Source: Lunularia cruciata (lineage: Eukaryota > Streptophyta > Marchantiopsida > Lunulariales > Lunulariaceae). From it: a DNA stretch of 64,000 bases. Made by a program: the position numbers and the translations under genes. Under the pieces are notes generated by a model. It was not told where the DNA came from and did not search any database. It was given only the letters and a program-made list of their open reading frames with translations. The stretch spans positions 13,406,974 through 13,470,973 of the forward strand of contig OX419757.1 in assembly GCA_948567375.1 (NCBI GenBank), read 5' to 3'. Positions within the stretch are counted from its first letter, which is position 1; each line of letters begins with the position of its first letter. Positions 23,644 through 37,594 of this stretch are shown here, piece by piece.

Positions 23644-24470
23644 CTATTAGAGTTGTTTGGTGGGATTAGTATTAAACTAGTTATTATACTACAAGTAGAT
23701 ATATAGATTTAGATCTACTTGTATGTAGATAGAGATGAGATTGCTAGACAAATCTATCTATATCCTATGGCACTCTTGGCCTATTGGTATCTTGAGTTAA
23801 AAATCAAGGGTTACCAGAAGACACTATTGATAGACATTTCTTTGCTAGATGCACAAGATTTGGAGAGAGATGGTCTCATTCATTTAGTGATTTTTGGATG
23901 GCTATGTTAGGGATACACCCATGGTGGCCAAGGTCAAGATCTATAGGATCTCCATTTTGGTGTGTTTTAGGAGATGTTATATATACTAGAACATGTCTAA
24001 ATTCATCAATGTGTTTCTCATGCCTACATTTTGGAGAATGTCCCTTTGATTGGTGATTCTTGTACACAAGTGATGGCGAGTGCACATCAAGTCCATTCTT
24101 TGATGGGACTTGTTGTGTTGTTAGATGAAGCTATAGTGGGATAATGGGTTCATCTTCTTTGACTTTGGTGGATGAACTTCTTACCTAGAGAGGCTCTACA
24201 TCATGCTTATGATGGGATTCAACAACTAGACCACTTTACTATTGATGATATTTTGGATGTTGGGCATTGGTCTTAGATGGTGTTAATGGTTGATATGTCA
24301 CCTATGGCAGTGGTGAACATTGTTGGATAGCCCAAAGCCGCTTTATCCATAGTTATGAGTTTCCCAAGCTCCCATGCTTTCTAAGAGGGAGGTCTTGAAC
24401 TTGATTGGGACTCACAATGATAACAATTGGTGCAACCCAACTCCAATGAGAGGGAATGAGTGATGGTTTT
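23644..24470 (+). pseudogene. C5-cytosine DNA methyltransferase-like domain, copy B1
   Basis: Ordered motifs of the C5 DNA methyltransferase family are visible: motif I (cofactor site) LLELFGGIS at 23644-23670, then the VDRDEIARQ segment near 23730, a motif IV-like stretch beginning LVIFGW at 23884, motif VI AYILENVP at 24022-24045, and a C-terminal PN..ERE region near 24440. Such enzymes transfer methyl groups from S-adenosylmethionine to cytosine in DNA. The region lies between protease-like and reverse transcriptase segments in the same orientation as both, so it is part of the retroelement and not a neighbouring host gene. Fossil; broken. Confidence 0.75.
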
Positions 24471-24726
24471 TTGCACTAGCATTATTGCTATTATAGTAAT
24501 GTCAAATGCATCCAATCATTAAGTGTTAGGTTGTGCTATGGACATGAATATTTTGACTTGGATTGTGAGCCTTGGCTTGGCAAAGAAGTGTAGGGTGCAG
24601 TTGATAGGCATCACAACTCGGAAAATTGTGAGCTCTGTGCTTATCAAGATAATTCAAGCACATGTTGGAGGCAATGGACAGAGTGGGCATGGTATTCTTT
24701 GAACTCAACCTATGGCTAATAGTGAG

Positions 24727-24816
24727 AGTGGTCTACTTGAGGTCCATCCAAGTGAGCGTGGTCTACTTGAGGTCCATCCAAGTAAGCGTGGTCTACTTGA
24801 ATTACATCCTTGGTCT
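24727..24816 (+). repeat. 30-bp tandem repeat in the B1 linker (3 units)
   Basis: Three units of 30 bp, the last diverged, encoding a repeated ten-residue word (GLLEVHPSER type) just before a WSTWD segment. The equivalent linker of copy B2 (about 41406-41470) has two units. The repeat lies between the methyltransferase-like and reverse transcriptase regions. Confidence 0.85.
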
Positions 24817-27707
24817 ACTTGGGATACAATTAGAGGATGTATAGAGCTTGCAACCATAACAAAGGGAGTTTTTTGCATTGATTTTAGGGACTTCAATGTT
24901 TAGAGGTATGAAATTATTGCTCCCAAGGGCCTGGTGTAGTAGCAAGTTAGTATGTCTTCCACTCCTACATGAGTTATAAAGGATATTTTGGAGCCAAACA
25001 TTAGTTCCAAGCTTACAAGAGGGAAAAGGCAAAGAATTTGTAGATTCTTGAGCAGCTATACTAGATGTTTACCTTTAGTATGAAGGATTTGGGTGCTCAA
25101 AAAGAATCTAGTATTTGGATTGAGCTGACTAGTGATACACCAATTTTTAATGTCCCTATAGATATAGTGATTATGAATCAGTGCTCTCTCTCTCTCTCTG
25201 ATTCATAATCAAAGTAGAGACCTTTTTGGGGTTGGTTTGGTGAAGATTTCACATGGAGAGTTTGCTTTAGCTATAGTGATGCCAAGCAAGAAGGATATTC
25301 ATGGAAACTACACAAATAGGCAAATGTATGGAGATTACCATCTTATCAATTGATAGACTAGGGTTAATTGGTATGCTATGCCTACAAAAGTCAAGAATTT
25401 TTATGCGATTTGGCATGTAAAGGTTTTAAGTACTTTGGATCTTTGAGCAAGATATCATCAGTTGTAAATCAAGTAAGAAGACAAGTCCAAAATAAGATTT
25501 GAGGTTATTGATTCTCATGATAAGGATATATTATATAAATGGAGGTTCTTACTATTTGGATTAAAAAACATTCTGGTTGAGTACCAAGGGTCATGGACAT
25601 GAACTTAGCAAGATTGAATTTTTCTTAAGGTCATATTGATGAAATTTTGGTCTATGGCACAATTGAAGAGGAACATGAGAGATATTTATAGGAAGTGTCC
25701 ATATAAATAAATAGTGCCATTGTCAAGGCCTTGGAAATGGCTCACCGATATGCTAGGGATTTAGTGTCATTGCCAAGGCCTTGAGGAAGCTGACCATGCT
25801 TACACAAGAGCGGTGTTGGAGAGATGAGTGAGAGAGCTTTTATAGCCCTCAAGAGACAGATTAGAGGACAACCATTCCAAGTTCATATTGATTGGAGTAT
25901 GTTGGAGTTTGGAACAAGATAATGAGGGAAGGAGCTTGTGGTGGCCTATGGCTAGTTGCTTTAACAATTTAGTGGAGGCAAAGAAAGTTAATATGAGAGA
26001 GAGTACTTGGTAATAGTGTGAATAGTAGCACATTTTCAATGTTATCTATTTTGTAATCTTTTCACACTCATCACTTATCATCAACCATTGAAGGCTTGTT
26101 GGACTTTAAGGGAAGCTTGCATGATGGGCTCTGATTTTACAAGAATATGATTTCATGATTATTCACAAACTTGGAATGGTGAACCATGATGTAGATGGGT
26201 TGAGTAAAAACCCATATCCCAATTAGCATGATCAGACCGGAGCTCATTTGCATGGTGAGATAAATGAGGAGATGGTGTAAAGTTGACATACATCTACCTT
26301 TTTATGTTTATTTTTTGAGGCCTTGATATCATCTCTCTCAACACATATAGGAAGAGTTGTTGAGGTCACAAATTCATAGGGTAGAGATATTATTATACTT
26401 CAATGAGATATTCATGATGATGTCTTAATGATAGATTATCTTTCCATTGGTGTTGTGGGTGATGCAGCTGGTGCCAAGGAGAGAGACCATGTCCTTCAAT
26501 GAGCCAAGTGGTTTAGATTGGAGTGCAAACACCTTCTTCATGTATGGGAAGATGATAGAGTGACAATTGTACCAGTTCCATCTTAGAGACCATAGTTGGT
26601 ACATCATGCTCATGAGGAGCTAGGACATTTTGGAACAAAATAGACATATAGCTTACTCTAGAGTTATTATTGATGGTGTAGTATGTAGACTATTGTATAG
26701 TAGTTTGTTGCCATATGTGTGGTTTGTGACCAAGTTAGAGCATCATTTAATGCTCCTATGCAATAGTTACACTCATTACCTATCATGGGATTGGGTTACC
26801 ATTGGAGTTTGGACTTTGTTGGACCTTTATCATTGACTATGAGATATAATTTGTGTGTTTTGACTATGAGATATAATTGGTGTGTTTTGGTGGATCACTT
26901 CTCCAAGTGGATTGAGTTGTTGGTACTTCTTGACAAGTCTAGTGAAGGGACAACATACTCATTCTTAGATCAAGTTTTTAGTCATTTTGGTGCACAAATT
27001 GAGGTTTTGATTAATCAAAGTATAGATTTCTTGGTGGATTTTTAGGTCTTATGTGACAAGGCTTTGATTGATCATCATATTACCTCTCGATATCACCCTA
27101 AGATAGATGGCTTAGGAGAGAGAGTGCCTCAAATAGTGAAGAGAGGATTGCATAAGTATAGTTTACAAAGAGGACACTTGGGAGATTGGGATCTCCAATT
27201 ACCTTGGCTGACCATGGGTTATTGGTTCATCCAGCAAGCCTCCTTAGTATCCTTCTTTCCTTAATTTCTACTCTATGGATGAGATCCAAATTTACCTTCA
27301 GCCATTCATTATGATGTTATTGTAGTTTTGGACTTGGATGATTCAACCATATGGGTTAGTGCATGTTCTCAACAAGTATAGATCTTTTAGAGAGTGATAT
27401 CAATGACTTTGAGAACTCAGCAATTGCTCATCATAGGGATACCTTATGCTATGTTACTAGTTGAGGAGGAGGTTATAGACCCTTGATCTATTGATTTCAT
27501 CTAAGTGACTATGTATATCTATAATAGTTTGCACCCACAACACTTGATGTTACTGTAGGCCGCACTACTTTGAAATTGCATGAGGTTTTGCCTTCTGGAG
27601 TTCTCATGTTGGAAAGATATGACGGTGTTATTTGGAGGGATTATGTGTGTAATTGTATACCATGCCACCTTCCAAAAATTGATAGCACTATGGACCCAGG
27701 CTTGCGG

Positions 27708-27848
27708 TGTATGTTATGTGGCTCTTCTAGTGGAGTTGCTAGTATGTTGGTGTGTGATGGCTATTTGAGATGATGAAATATGTTGTGTCTGACCCCTCCT
27801 CTCATGGTGGTTCCTCAAGGACAGTGGTTAGATCCTAGATGTACTTGA
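27708..27848 (+). pseudogene. PHD-finger-like segment, copy B1
   Basis: It begins LRCMLCGSSSG, has MLVCDG and later a PP..VPQGQW segment typical of the second half of a PHD finger (the VPxGxW word precedes the last cysteine pair in the family). It follows an integrase-tail segment ending in CHLPKIDSTMDPG. Homologous to 50520-50654. Fossil; broken. Confidence 0.65.
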
Positions 27849-28130
27849 CTTATAACTAGTTCACCTTTTATGTGATATAGATTGCAAATAGGCGACTAAC
27901 GATTGAGCTTGATAGCACATGTTCTCCTAATCTAGGCCCACCATAGGGCATATCATATACTTGGAGTAGATGACTATCTAGAGTTAGAGAAGCCTAACTG
28001 CCAACTAGGAGATGATTATGGCATCTTAGAGTTCATATATGACTTATGTGTGAGTTGTGCTTCTATAGTGTATGATGTTGATATCAATGTATATTATGTA
28101 GTGATGTATATATGCATAACATGTAAGGTA

Positions 28131-28919
28131 GCAAGGATTCAGGATAGGGTTTAGAGGGTAAGGAAATAGGATAGAGAAGGGGTTAGGGGTAATGAAATAG
28201 TTGCAACCTATCATTATTTGTGAATTAGTTTGGGCTTGACTTTCCTTGTAGGTTATCTAGAGCAGTGTGAAATCCACCATGCTTGATGCATCATGGATTC
28301 TTTATCTTATAAGGTAGAAGATTACAAGGATTATTTGGGATGTTCATGTTGAGTTAGGTGACAATATTAATATCATTGGTGTCTCCATTGATTCTTTATG
28401 CTATTGATATCTCTATTGACCCATTTGGATATGCTAATTGAGTCTTTGTAGTGGTTAGCATTCTACAAAAAATTTACTATAGTTCTCTTTAAGACTAGTT
28501 CTAAACAATCCATACTTATTCCAAAGGAGTCCTTGTACATTCTACAATGAGAATAGATAGTTTTCTTACTTACTAACTACTTAATAGATTTATATGTTTG
28601 TTGATTGGGTTCTGATTGCTAGTCAACTTTGCATGATGGAGAAGGACATGGGAGCATTAAAATATTTGATATTAGAAAGGTTTTATTATGCCTTGGTAGC
28701 CAGAATAATGACCTTTAATATCTTTAATATGGTTCTTACTTCTATTGGTAGCTTAACCTATATTAGTTTGGATTTGCTACACCAACAAGTTGTAATGCTA
28801 TATTTGTTGATATTAGAGCACTCTTAGATTTTGTTATCTTGTAGATGGATATTGAGATTAATTTCACACATGTCCATTATATCTTTAAAGTGTCATGCAT
28901 ATCAATATTATTATACAAT
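28131..28919 (+). mobile_element. Unclassified repeat, possible Ty1/copia fragment
   Basis: Between B1 and B3. One frame around 28594-28700 reads MEKDMGALKYLILE, reminiscent of the 'DMKDLGALKYFLG' region of copia reverse transcriptase. The rest is not recognisable. Weak evidence; could be chance. Confidence 0.25.
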
Positions 28920-31900
28920 ATATGTTGTTATCACCATCATACACCATAGAAGCACAACGCATACCAAAACTAATACACAAATTCTAAAGTATCACAATAA
29001 TCAAGAACCAAATTTTTATGTATACTCTACTATTAGGTAACCATGATTATACATAGTCAAGGCATACCTAATCTAACACCAAAGAATCCATGCTACACTT
29101 GCAAGCTTTCTCCACTATTGCCAAGAACTCAAGATCCTTAAAAAAGATAAGAAGGCTTTTTAAGCTCTAATTTAATATAAACCTCTTCTTGGGGAGACCA
29201 GTAAGCCCAAACCTATTAGCACACATAATTACCTTGATAGTGAAAATGGTGGCTCTAATGATACCAAAGGAAACCTAGTACTTTGATTGATCACTACCAA
29301 ACTAGCTAAAGTATTGCAAATGATATGATAATTATTGCTTATATTATCATTGCTACATACATACCTAGCTTCCATCATCATACATTATAGAACATAACTC
29401 ATATGAGATCATGTATGAACTCTAAAGATCCATCTAACTCCAAGTATGTAATATGCTTATGGGGGAGAAACCAAGAAGCCAAGTGCTACCTTGCACAATT
29501 GTTAGTTGCTTATATGCACCCTACACAAAATAAAGAATGAACTGGAAAATTTGTGAAGTAAAACAAGGACATAAAAATTATCTTTGTAGAACCATTATGA
29601 AGAGAGAGGTCAAATATGAAATATTCTATCCACTAACACAACTATCACACACTAGTAGTAGCTCTATTAGTAGAATGACATTATATGCATTAATAGCATG
29701 TACATATAATTACAAAGATTGGGTCCATAGTATTATCAGTATTTGGGAGGTTGCATGATTGTCCATATGATCCTTCCAAAGAACACCATCATTTTCTTCT
29801 AACATGAGAACTTAAGAGGCAAGGTTACACACTCTCAAGATAATGTGGAATGAAATCATATTGAGTGTCATTTAGTGCAATTTGATACAATATAGATAAT
29901 CACTATGATGATATTTATAGATTGATGATCTATACTTCTCATAAATAATTTCATAATAGATGATACCTTTATGTTAAACAATCATGAAGTTCTTTCATGA
30001 AATCAACATAGACCCTTGAAAATCCTTATATGTTGAGAACATGCTCTCATCCATATATCAAGATTATCCATATCCAAAACCATTCTAGAATCACAAACAT
30101 TAGGTATAGTTGAATATAGATTTCATCTACATAGTAAGAAATTAGGAAGAAAAGACACTTGCCGGCTATATCAATAGTCCATAGTCAACCAATGTAATTA
30201 GAGGGTTCGATCTCCCACATGTACTCTTTGCAAACTACACTCGTGCAATCTTCTCTTTAGCACTTGAACAATTCTCTTTATTAAATCATTTGCTTCAAGT
30301 TGATCTTGAGATATAGTATGATGGTCAATTAATACCTTATCACTCAAGACCAAAACTCTCTCAAGAATTCTATACCTTGATAAGCAAAGACCTTGTTTGG
30401 TACAAAAAATGACTAAAATCAAATCCATGAACAAATAAGTTGTCCTTTCATTGGATGTATTGTGAACACTCTACTTGGAAACCATCATGCTAAAATATAT
30501 TAATTATTTTTTATAATTAATAAGAATGGTCAAGCAAAGTCTAAATTATATCAATGACCTAATCCCATCATAAGTATTGGGTATAATTGGGGCATATGAA
30601 CATTAAATTATGCTCTAACTTGGTCAAAAACACACATTTAGTAACCAACTACTGCATATTTATCTTCATATTGCACAACCAGTAATACCATTGAAGTAAG
30701 CTATCTGTCAGCTTTACTCTAAATATCTTTGCTCCTCATCGACATGTTATACCAATTGTTTTCTTTGAGATGGGGGTAGTATTACTTACAATCTACCATC
30801 CTCTTATCCATGAAGCATGTGTTTTCACTCTAATCTGAACCGGCTTCCTTGTTGAAGGACAAGATCTCTCCTTGACACCAATTGTATCAACCTTTGTACT
30901 AAAGCAAAGATATTATATCACTAAGACATTATCATGCATGTCTTTCTAACTTGTCTCATTATCTTTGCTCTCTGTATTTGAGATATAAACAACTCCTCCT
31001 ACACGAAAAGAGTAACCACTTGAACTCTAGACAACATACATAAGAAGACAAATACTTGCCAACTTGATAGCATTTTCTCATCCATCTCACCAATGTGACA
31101 ATTAGCTCTTATCTAATCTTATTTATTGGTATGGGTTTCCACTCAACCTATCTATATAATGGTTCACTCTTCCAGTAACATCAAGTTGGAGCCTCTAGTT
31201 GCCATAATAACTGGAGCAATAAGCTATAATTGATCAAGTTGGAGCCTTCTATAATAATTTAATCCACCATTTGGTTGGGTGAGCTTCAAGCCTAATGTGC
31301 TCCAATGATTATTAGCAGCCTTTGATCGGTCTCTTGAGGATAGAGAAAAATATCAATTTCTTTCAGCTCTACAAAATTTCTCTCTTGCTCATCTTACAAC
31401 ATCATTCATGTTAAAGCTTGGTCAACTTTAGCAAGGCCTTGGAAATAACACAAAATCTTCTAATATATCAGCAATAAAATTCTACCAATCAAATTAATGC
31501 TCACATCTTACTCATACTTTTAGGTCAAGGAATATATATATAAAAGCCTACACCTTTATTTATTGAAGACCAATTCTACCAAGATAGATGATGTAACCTA
31601 AATATTCAACCTGCTCTTTGAGGGGTAGGTGGACTATTTAAGTCTTTTCACGATGTAATTTGAGTCCATGAGATTTCAACCTCTAACACATCTATAAAAG
31701 ATATGTCTCATTGTTTTTCCATGGTAAAACTATAAACTAGAATGTAACCAATACAACAAAAGAAAAATCCAATCCTACTAAAACCTTGTTCATAACTCTT
31801 ATGAACTTGACAAAAATGTGATTTAAATTAAATAATAAGAGCCATTATTGATATAATATATTCTTAATATGAGGATAAATTACCCAAAATTTTATCTTTG

Positions 31901-32510
31901 CCTTGTCTTACTTCCTAATAAAAACCTAGTAGTAATCTAGGTTTTTATTCAAATATTCATATTATCTTTGTAAGCACAATATACCAAAAATCTCACCTAG
32001 TATATGCATAACATAAAAATTAAACTTAGTTTGTTGCTTGATAAGATGATAGTTTCTACACATTTGTCAATTTATATAGTAACCATATATATCCTTCTTA
32101 GCTAATAGTACCATACCAACAAGCATACCTTCCGCGTGAGATCTTTATTAAAATAGTCTCAAATAGGCTTTGATTCTTGTCTCATCAGAGCACTCTCCAT
32201 ATACATACATGGATATCAAAATATCAATACATTACTAATCTGCTTTATCCAAATGCCAAGTCCTTTTTAAAACATCAAAACTCTTCAAAATATAGGCGAA
32301 CTAACTCTTAAGGTTTTTTGAGAACCTCCAAACTCGCTATTTCTCCCCTCTTGGATCCAATGTTTAATACTAAAGTATCATTTGAAACCATATTAGGGGT
32401 GGAAGCCCTAATAATTGATTGCTACACAAGAACTTTAGGAGCAATACTATTTTGCTTCCCAAAACTAGAGTCTATAACATTAAACGGAAATCCTCCATGC
32501 TCTAGCTAGA
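28920..32510 (-). mobile_element. Family-B Ty3/gypsy fossil, copy B3
   Basis: On the minus strand from the right: the linker that precedes reverse transcriptase (about 32300-32510), reverse transcriptase (about 31550-32200), RNase H (near 31150), integrase (30198-30900, with LIDHH and HECSLQR words shared with B1 and B2), the integrase tail, an LTR starting near 29420, and a second LTR start near 29000. It does not reach the methyltransferase region. This is the most decayed copy, very AT-rich, with very many breaks. Confidence 0.7.
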
Positions 32511-33830
32511 AGCTTCACTCATCCCCTAGCTACACCCAGCTACACCCGTACTTGTCAACCCTTTATATTTACCAAAGGCTTGTGTAGTGCAAATGCAACT
32601 TAGTTTTTTATGTACTCTCCTTTGTTTTTAGTCACCATAATGTGAACTGTCAATATTAGTATGTATTCATACTGATTTACATAGCTTTAATATTCTAGAT
32701 TATTCTAGAGGATAAAATTCTCAATATTATATCATGGGGGCTTGGACTTATAGCTCTAACAATCTACGTGCAATAGGACCTATTTCTAATTCCTATACTA
32801 TTGGACTTTAGATTCATTTGATTTTGATATAGTAGTATCGTTGAGTGAAGGTGGTTGTAACAAAAACCACACTTTGATTGGCATTTAGTGATAATCTAAA
32901 CTTGATCATACCTCCTCCTCATACTTATATATCCAAGTCTATTTCCTAAAACTTGCCAGATTTCACAAAATTGGTATTGACTTTCCAAAACCAGCTGCGA
33001 TGTAAATTCCCTCTTTTCACATGACGCATGAAACATTCTTGTCATGTTTCAATTACAATAAATAGGTTCTAGATTGTATCTAGGCGTTCTTGCCTCAAAG
33101 CAAGGATCAGGGGACGAGCACGCCATTTCCACTACATCCAACTCTTGGTTTCAAATCTTTGTTCGGAAAGAGTTCATTTTGTCACCGTATTTTGACAATC
33201 ATGTTTTTGACACAAAATTACAGTACCTGTCACTGAATAGGCTCTGGTTTATATCGTATCGATACATTTAAGCTGAGTTTCGTAACATCATATATGGGTA
33301 CGTACTCTTTATACCCTTTGCTTTGTATGATAAAGGTGAATGCCGCGATTGTCTTACTTAACGTAGATTTTAAGTTGATTTTTAAGTGCAAGTTCGTAAG
33401 TTTCAACTTTCTTTCCTACTGATCTTTTATCTTCTATAATCAATATATAATATAATATCATGTAATATTTTCTCACTTTTTATTGCATTGATTCAAATTT
33501 GGACTGTGTGGTTTTGACCTAAGCTCCGCAACTAGGTGGGCTTTATCGTACAAAACGTACTGATCGGGAAATCTTGGACACCTTTTCTCCATTATGAAGA
33601 TTTATATGGTCTTTCTCAAGTTCTAATTGATTTTTTCACGCAACTTACACCTATCTACTAACATTATAGGGTTCCATTTATTCCATAATTCTTTAGGTGC
33701 GTATGTTGATAAGTGAATATTTCCAGTTATTATAGAGCGTATAAGTGAATAGAACAGACAGCACGGTTTAAACGTTTGCTTGCATGCAATTACTAAAAAA
33801 ACATTTACCTTGAGTATGAGTGATTCACGC

Positions 33831-34106
33831 TAATCATCATTGTTGCAAGCTACTTCCGGGAATAACACATTCTATTTCTTAGTTTATTAGATGCACAGAC
33901 TAAATGGACTACCAGCGCTTGTTCTGAAATGGTGAATGATACATTATGTTGACTTTGTACCATCAATCACTAATCATCATTGTTGCAAGCTACTTCCGCG
34001 AATAACCCATTCTATTTCTTAGTTTATTAGATGCACAGACTAAATGGACTATCAGCGCTTGTCCTGAAATGGTGAATGATACACTATGTTCACTTTGTAC
34101 CATCAA
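33831..34106. repeat. Tandem duplication, 140-bp period
   Basis: Two units, 33831-33966 and 33971-34106, each starting TAATCATCATTGTTGCAAGC and ending TTTGTACCATCAA. I count about six differences over 136 bp (about 96% identity), so the duplication is fairly recent. Confidence 0.95.
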
Positions 34107-36139
34107 AGGATTGGCCCACAACAATGTCCTTATTTAATCAATTATGCTCGATGGATAACAATACAGTTGACTGGATTCTAGCGAAATACCAAATTTGTTC
34201 CCGGCTCGGTGAATCTCTTTAGGAATATAGTGATTAGGATTCATTTCTTTCTTCTTTGTGATATTTCAGGGCTACTTAAGCCGCCCTACTTAGTGTAGCA
34301 TTTGAAGTTGGAACGACTTGAAGAGTTTGAGATTTTTGGCTGTTTATCCTTACTTTATAGTCTCCTTCTATCATCACGGATACTCCTCATGCATCAGCAC
34401 ACATGATTGTTACCACTGCGCTGTCAAAAGCTAACTCTTCCATCATTTGAAAACAAGAAAATATTTGCAGTCGTTGTAGCTAGTAAACGAATTGGTCTCT
34501 TGATCTACGTTTACATATGAAATGTTTATATGGAAAAAACGCAGTGGTCTGTAGCAATTCGTTGGGACCTAATATATAATTACACGTAAAATTCTAAGTT
34601 GCATCAGATCATTTGCAGCTAGACAGGCAGCGGCGTCGAGAACTCCCCAATAAACACATCAGATGAGGAAGGCGGCACCTTATAAGGAACCTACATCACA
34701 ATCAAGAGATAATTCTAAGAGACCCCTTGCAATAAAAAGGCAACGCTTATCCTTTCGTTAGAGTTTCAATAGATTCTAGGTTCTTATGTGTGTTAGCTCC
34801 ATTTAAGGACTTCACATTGCCGTACCAATCGGATTTAGAAGATATAACAAACTTCCTTCTACTTTTCCAAAATTGCCTGATTGACTCATGGGAGAATTAA
34901 GCCGTTATATTTCCTAGCCGTATATGGCAATGGCTTCAACACAGAAGAATAATACGAAAAAATACCCTAATTCTGAGTATACATACGTCGTATTACCTCT
35001 CTTCTCCAGAAAGGGTATATCTCTATTATTAGGGTTTATGAATATACTTATCTTTCAGACCCCAGTATCGTGCGGTTAGTGCAATTCTTTCAGTAATTTC
35101 TTAAAATAGCTATCATAATTTAGTGGTTTAACTATACTGTACAGTCTCCCTTAACAATCAGATTTTTGACATGACTTCATCTTCTAAATCACCATTTCGA
35201 TGCCATACATCTTATGTGAACTACCATACTACGCATTTTCTTCTCGTGGACAACAACGCAGATTTAGAAATTATGAGTCTTGTACAATAAAAGATGCATT
35301 AAACTGTTTTAAATTGCTAATAGACCTTCCAATAAAAATAGTAGCCTGGTCTGAAAATAACACAAAATGGTCTGGGAGGCCATGAATACTATTCCTGGTG
35401 CCCTCGAATGTGATTGGGGAAGTCAGTGCTAAAATTGAATCAACGTAGACGAAAGCGTACATTCAATAATTTCTTGGCTAAGTTATAGAGCTTAAGACAA
35501 GATAGGCCAGAGTAAAAGTTTGACTAGAAAGAAACCAAAGAAAGATGATCACTAAGACAAGAAAACAAGCCCGAGGTCAAGGAAAGCAAACAATGTCTGA
35601 GAGTTCCAATTCATTTAAGGTTGATAAATGTCGAGATATCCACTCTGGAATCTTTTCTAACCTTGAGGTCCCTATTATCGAGCATCGTGAAGTCTAAAGC
35701 TGTCTAGAAAGCCATCACGTAACTTTCCCATTTCCCGCATGAACACAAAGGAGGAAAAGATAGTTGTGGCCAAAAAAACACGTATCCCTAAAGTTAAATC
35801 TACTGCAAAAGCGTACCCGACAAAAGATAGGTAGCCGAAAGGACTGGGTCTGAAATTCGGTATATGAAGTTAATAGTCGCAAAAGTCTACCCAAATATAG
35901 AGTGACTTTGAGTAGTCAACTTGCTCTACAATTTAGGTTGACTTCACGTCGTCTACTGGAGAATATAACCCTAACGGAACACTGGAACTTAATTCGTTCC
36001 ATAAGAGTTAAGATAAGGTAAGTTCCACAAGGTCACCTGCCATGTGGTAAGCAACGAAATGTATTTATAGGAAAAGGGACGGGTGGCCACCAGAAAGTGA
36101 ATAATAAAAATAAATCGTGGAAATTTGGAGATTACAACT

Positions 36140-36352
36140 AGTATACAGGAAACAAATGAATAGACGAAATTTTGATTTTCTATTTTGGTTCTATTGTTTC
36201 TAAATTAAGAGTTCAGTAGAGAGAAGAAAGGATTAGAGAAATTTTGAAATTTCCATGTATATGTTAGATATAAGAAACAAGTGAATAGATAAAAAAATTT
36301 GGATATTTCAATTTTGGTTCTAATGTATCTAAATTGAAAGCTACAGGAATTT
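36140..36352. repeat. Older tandem duplication, ~125-bp period
   Basis: GAAACAAATGAATAGA..TTTTGGTTCTATTGTTTCTAAATT at about 36149-36206 recurs as GAAACAAGTGAATAGA..TTTTGGTTCTAATGTATCTAAATT at about 36274-36336. Diverged, AT-rich. Confidence 0.7.
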
Positions 36353-37149
36353 CAACATAAAGATATGAGGATATTCAACTTTGTAGGTTTTAGAGGGATC
36401 ACTTGAATCAGTTGGCACTTGATCCCTTGGATGAGTTAGTATGGTTCTTATTTCACACAATGATGTTTTCATTATACTAAAGTGGAGAATTCGGAACAAA
36501 GAGAAGTGTTTGCTAGATTTCATAGATTCTAAGGGAGTATGTTATAGAGTATGTTTAGGCTACATATTACATGAGACAAGTTCAACCACAAGATACTACA
36601 AATTCCACTTGATTATGATGGTGTAACATATTAGGTCAGGTTGGAGAATATAGTAGAGCAACACAAGCACTACAACCTTTGCTTATGGTTAATCCCACAA
36701 ATGAGACCATCTCTTCTTTACCTTTATTATATCCTTTGGCAAGAGAGTGAGTACCGGTAGAGGTCTTAGATTATAAGCACAAGGAGCCTTTATGTTTGGA
36801 TAGGTTTTTTTTTCACATGTCTTGTGCGCTACTCCACATCTCTCTTCAAGTGGCTTGTCAAGGATGGTTTATGAGCATCTTAGACATTACTTCCAGGTAG
36901 ACATATCTCTAGTAGTTTTAGTGAGATATTCCAAGTGGGTGTAGTAGTAATAAGAAGAGAGATCCCTATGTTATTTAGTCAAGTGCTAGTTGACTTCTTT
37001 TGATAGAGCAGGACACAAGGAGTGTTAGACTAATTGTTATTGGGAGGTCTTCTTGCATCTTTGTAGTTGTACTACTATCCTTAAGCATAGTTCTCATTTT
37101 CAACAACAACACCTCAATCCATATTACTTTTGAGTTGTTATACCCAGAC

Positions 37150-37594
37150 TCTCATGCCATTTGTAGTGATGCATCTAGATTGCTTGAACACTGGAGTTGT
37201 AGGGATAGTAGTTAGAGGTATTTTAGCAATCACTCAAAGACTACTTTCCAACGGTCAGATTTTGTGTTTGGGGTACTGACTTTATCATGAGGCCCACCAT
37301 CACTTTGCACCGTTTGCACCATTGGGTGTGCCGTCAATGGGACCGTTAAGGTTTCAGACCTAGCTCAAGTTTGGGGGTATACTTTCAAAGTGCAGCTCCA
37401 GAGAGCTCACTTCTTTGATGTTGAGCCTTCAAGTTCCTGGTTATGGTGGATAGAGGCCGGTAGTTGGATTCTCTTAGTTAGAGTTGGTGTGGCTTGATTG
37501 TAATTAGTGCCCAAATGTTGGCAGTTTATAGAGTGACAGATCAAGTATCGATCTGAGTTGAGTTGATTTGAGTGGTGTAAAAAATTTGATTACA
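37150..37594 (+). repeat. 5' LTR remnant of copy B2
   Basis: About 440 bp matching the LTR downstream at 50940-51350, including AGAGGTATTTTAGCAATCACTC and TTTGCACCATTGGGTGTGCC. It ends GATTACA at 37594, pairing with the TGTGAT start of the 3' LTR. The first ~110 bp of the LTR are absent on this side. Confidence 0.75.

Larger units (their letters stand above)
23004..28130 (+). mobile_element. Family-B Ty3/gypsy fossil, copy B1
   Basis: Directly after the family-A LTR comes a protease-like segment (about 23040-23200, YDMLVGGVILYPMGF), then a C5 methyltransferase-like region (23644-24470), a short-repeat linker, reverse transcriptase (about 25240-25660), RNase H (about 25860-26200), integrase (about 26300-27280), the integrase tail with PHD-like cysteines (27708-27848), and the first ~110 bp of an LTR to about 28130. 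Gag and the 5' LTR are absent. Same domain order as copy B2. Many breaks; old. Confidence 0.85.
32511..37149. other. Mostly single-copy-looking DNA between family-B copies
   Basis: No gene recognised. It contains a 140-bp tandem duplication (33831-34106) and an older ~125-bp duplication (36140-36352). The part from about 36360 to 37149 looks like decayed repeat DNA, with short frames that I cannot place in a family. Confidence 0.35.
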
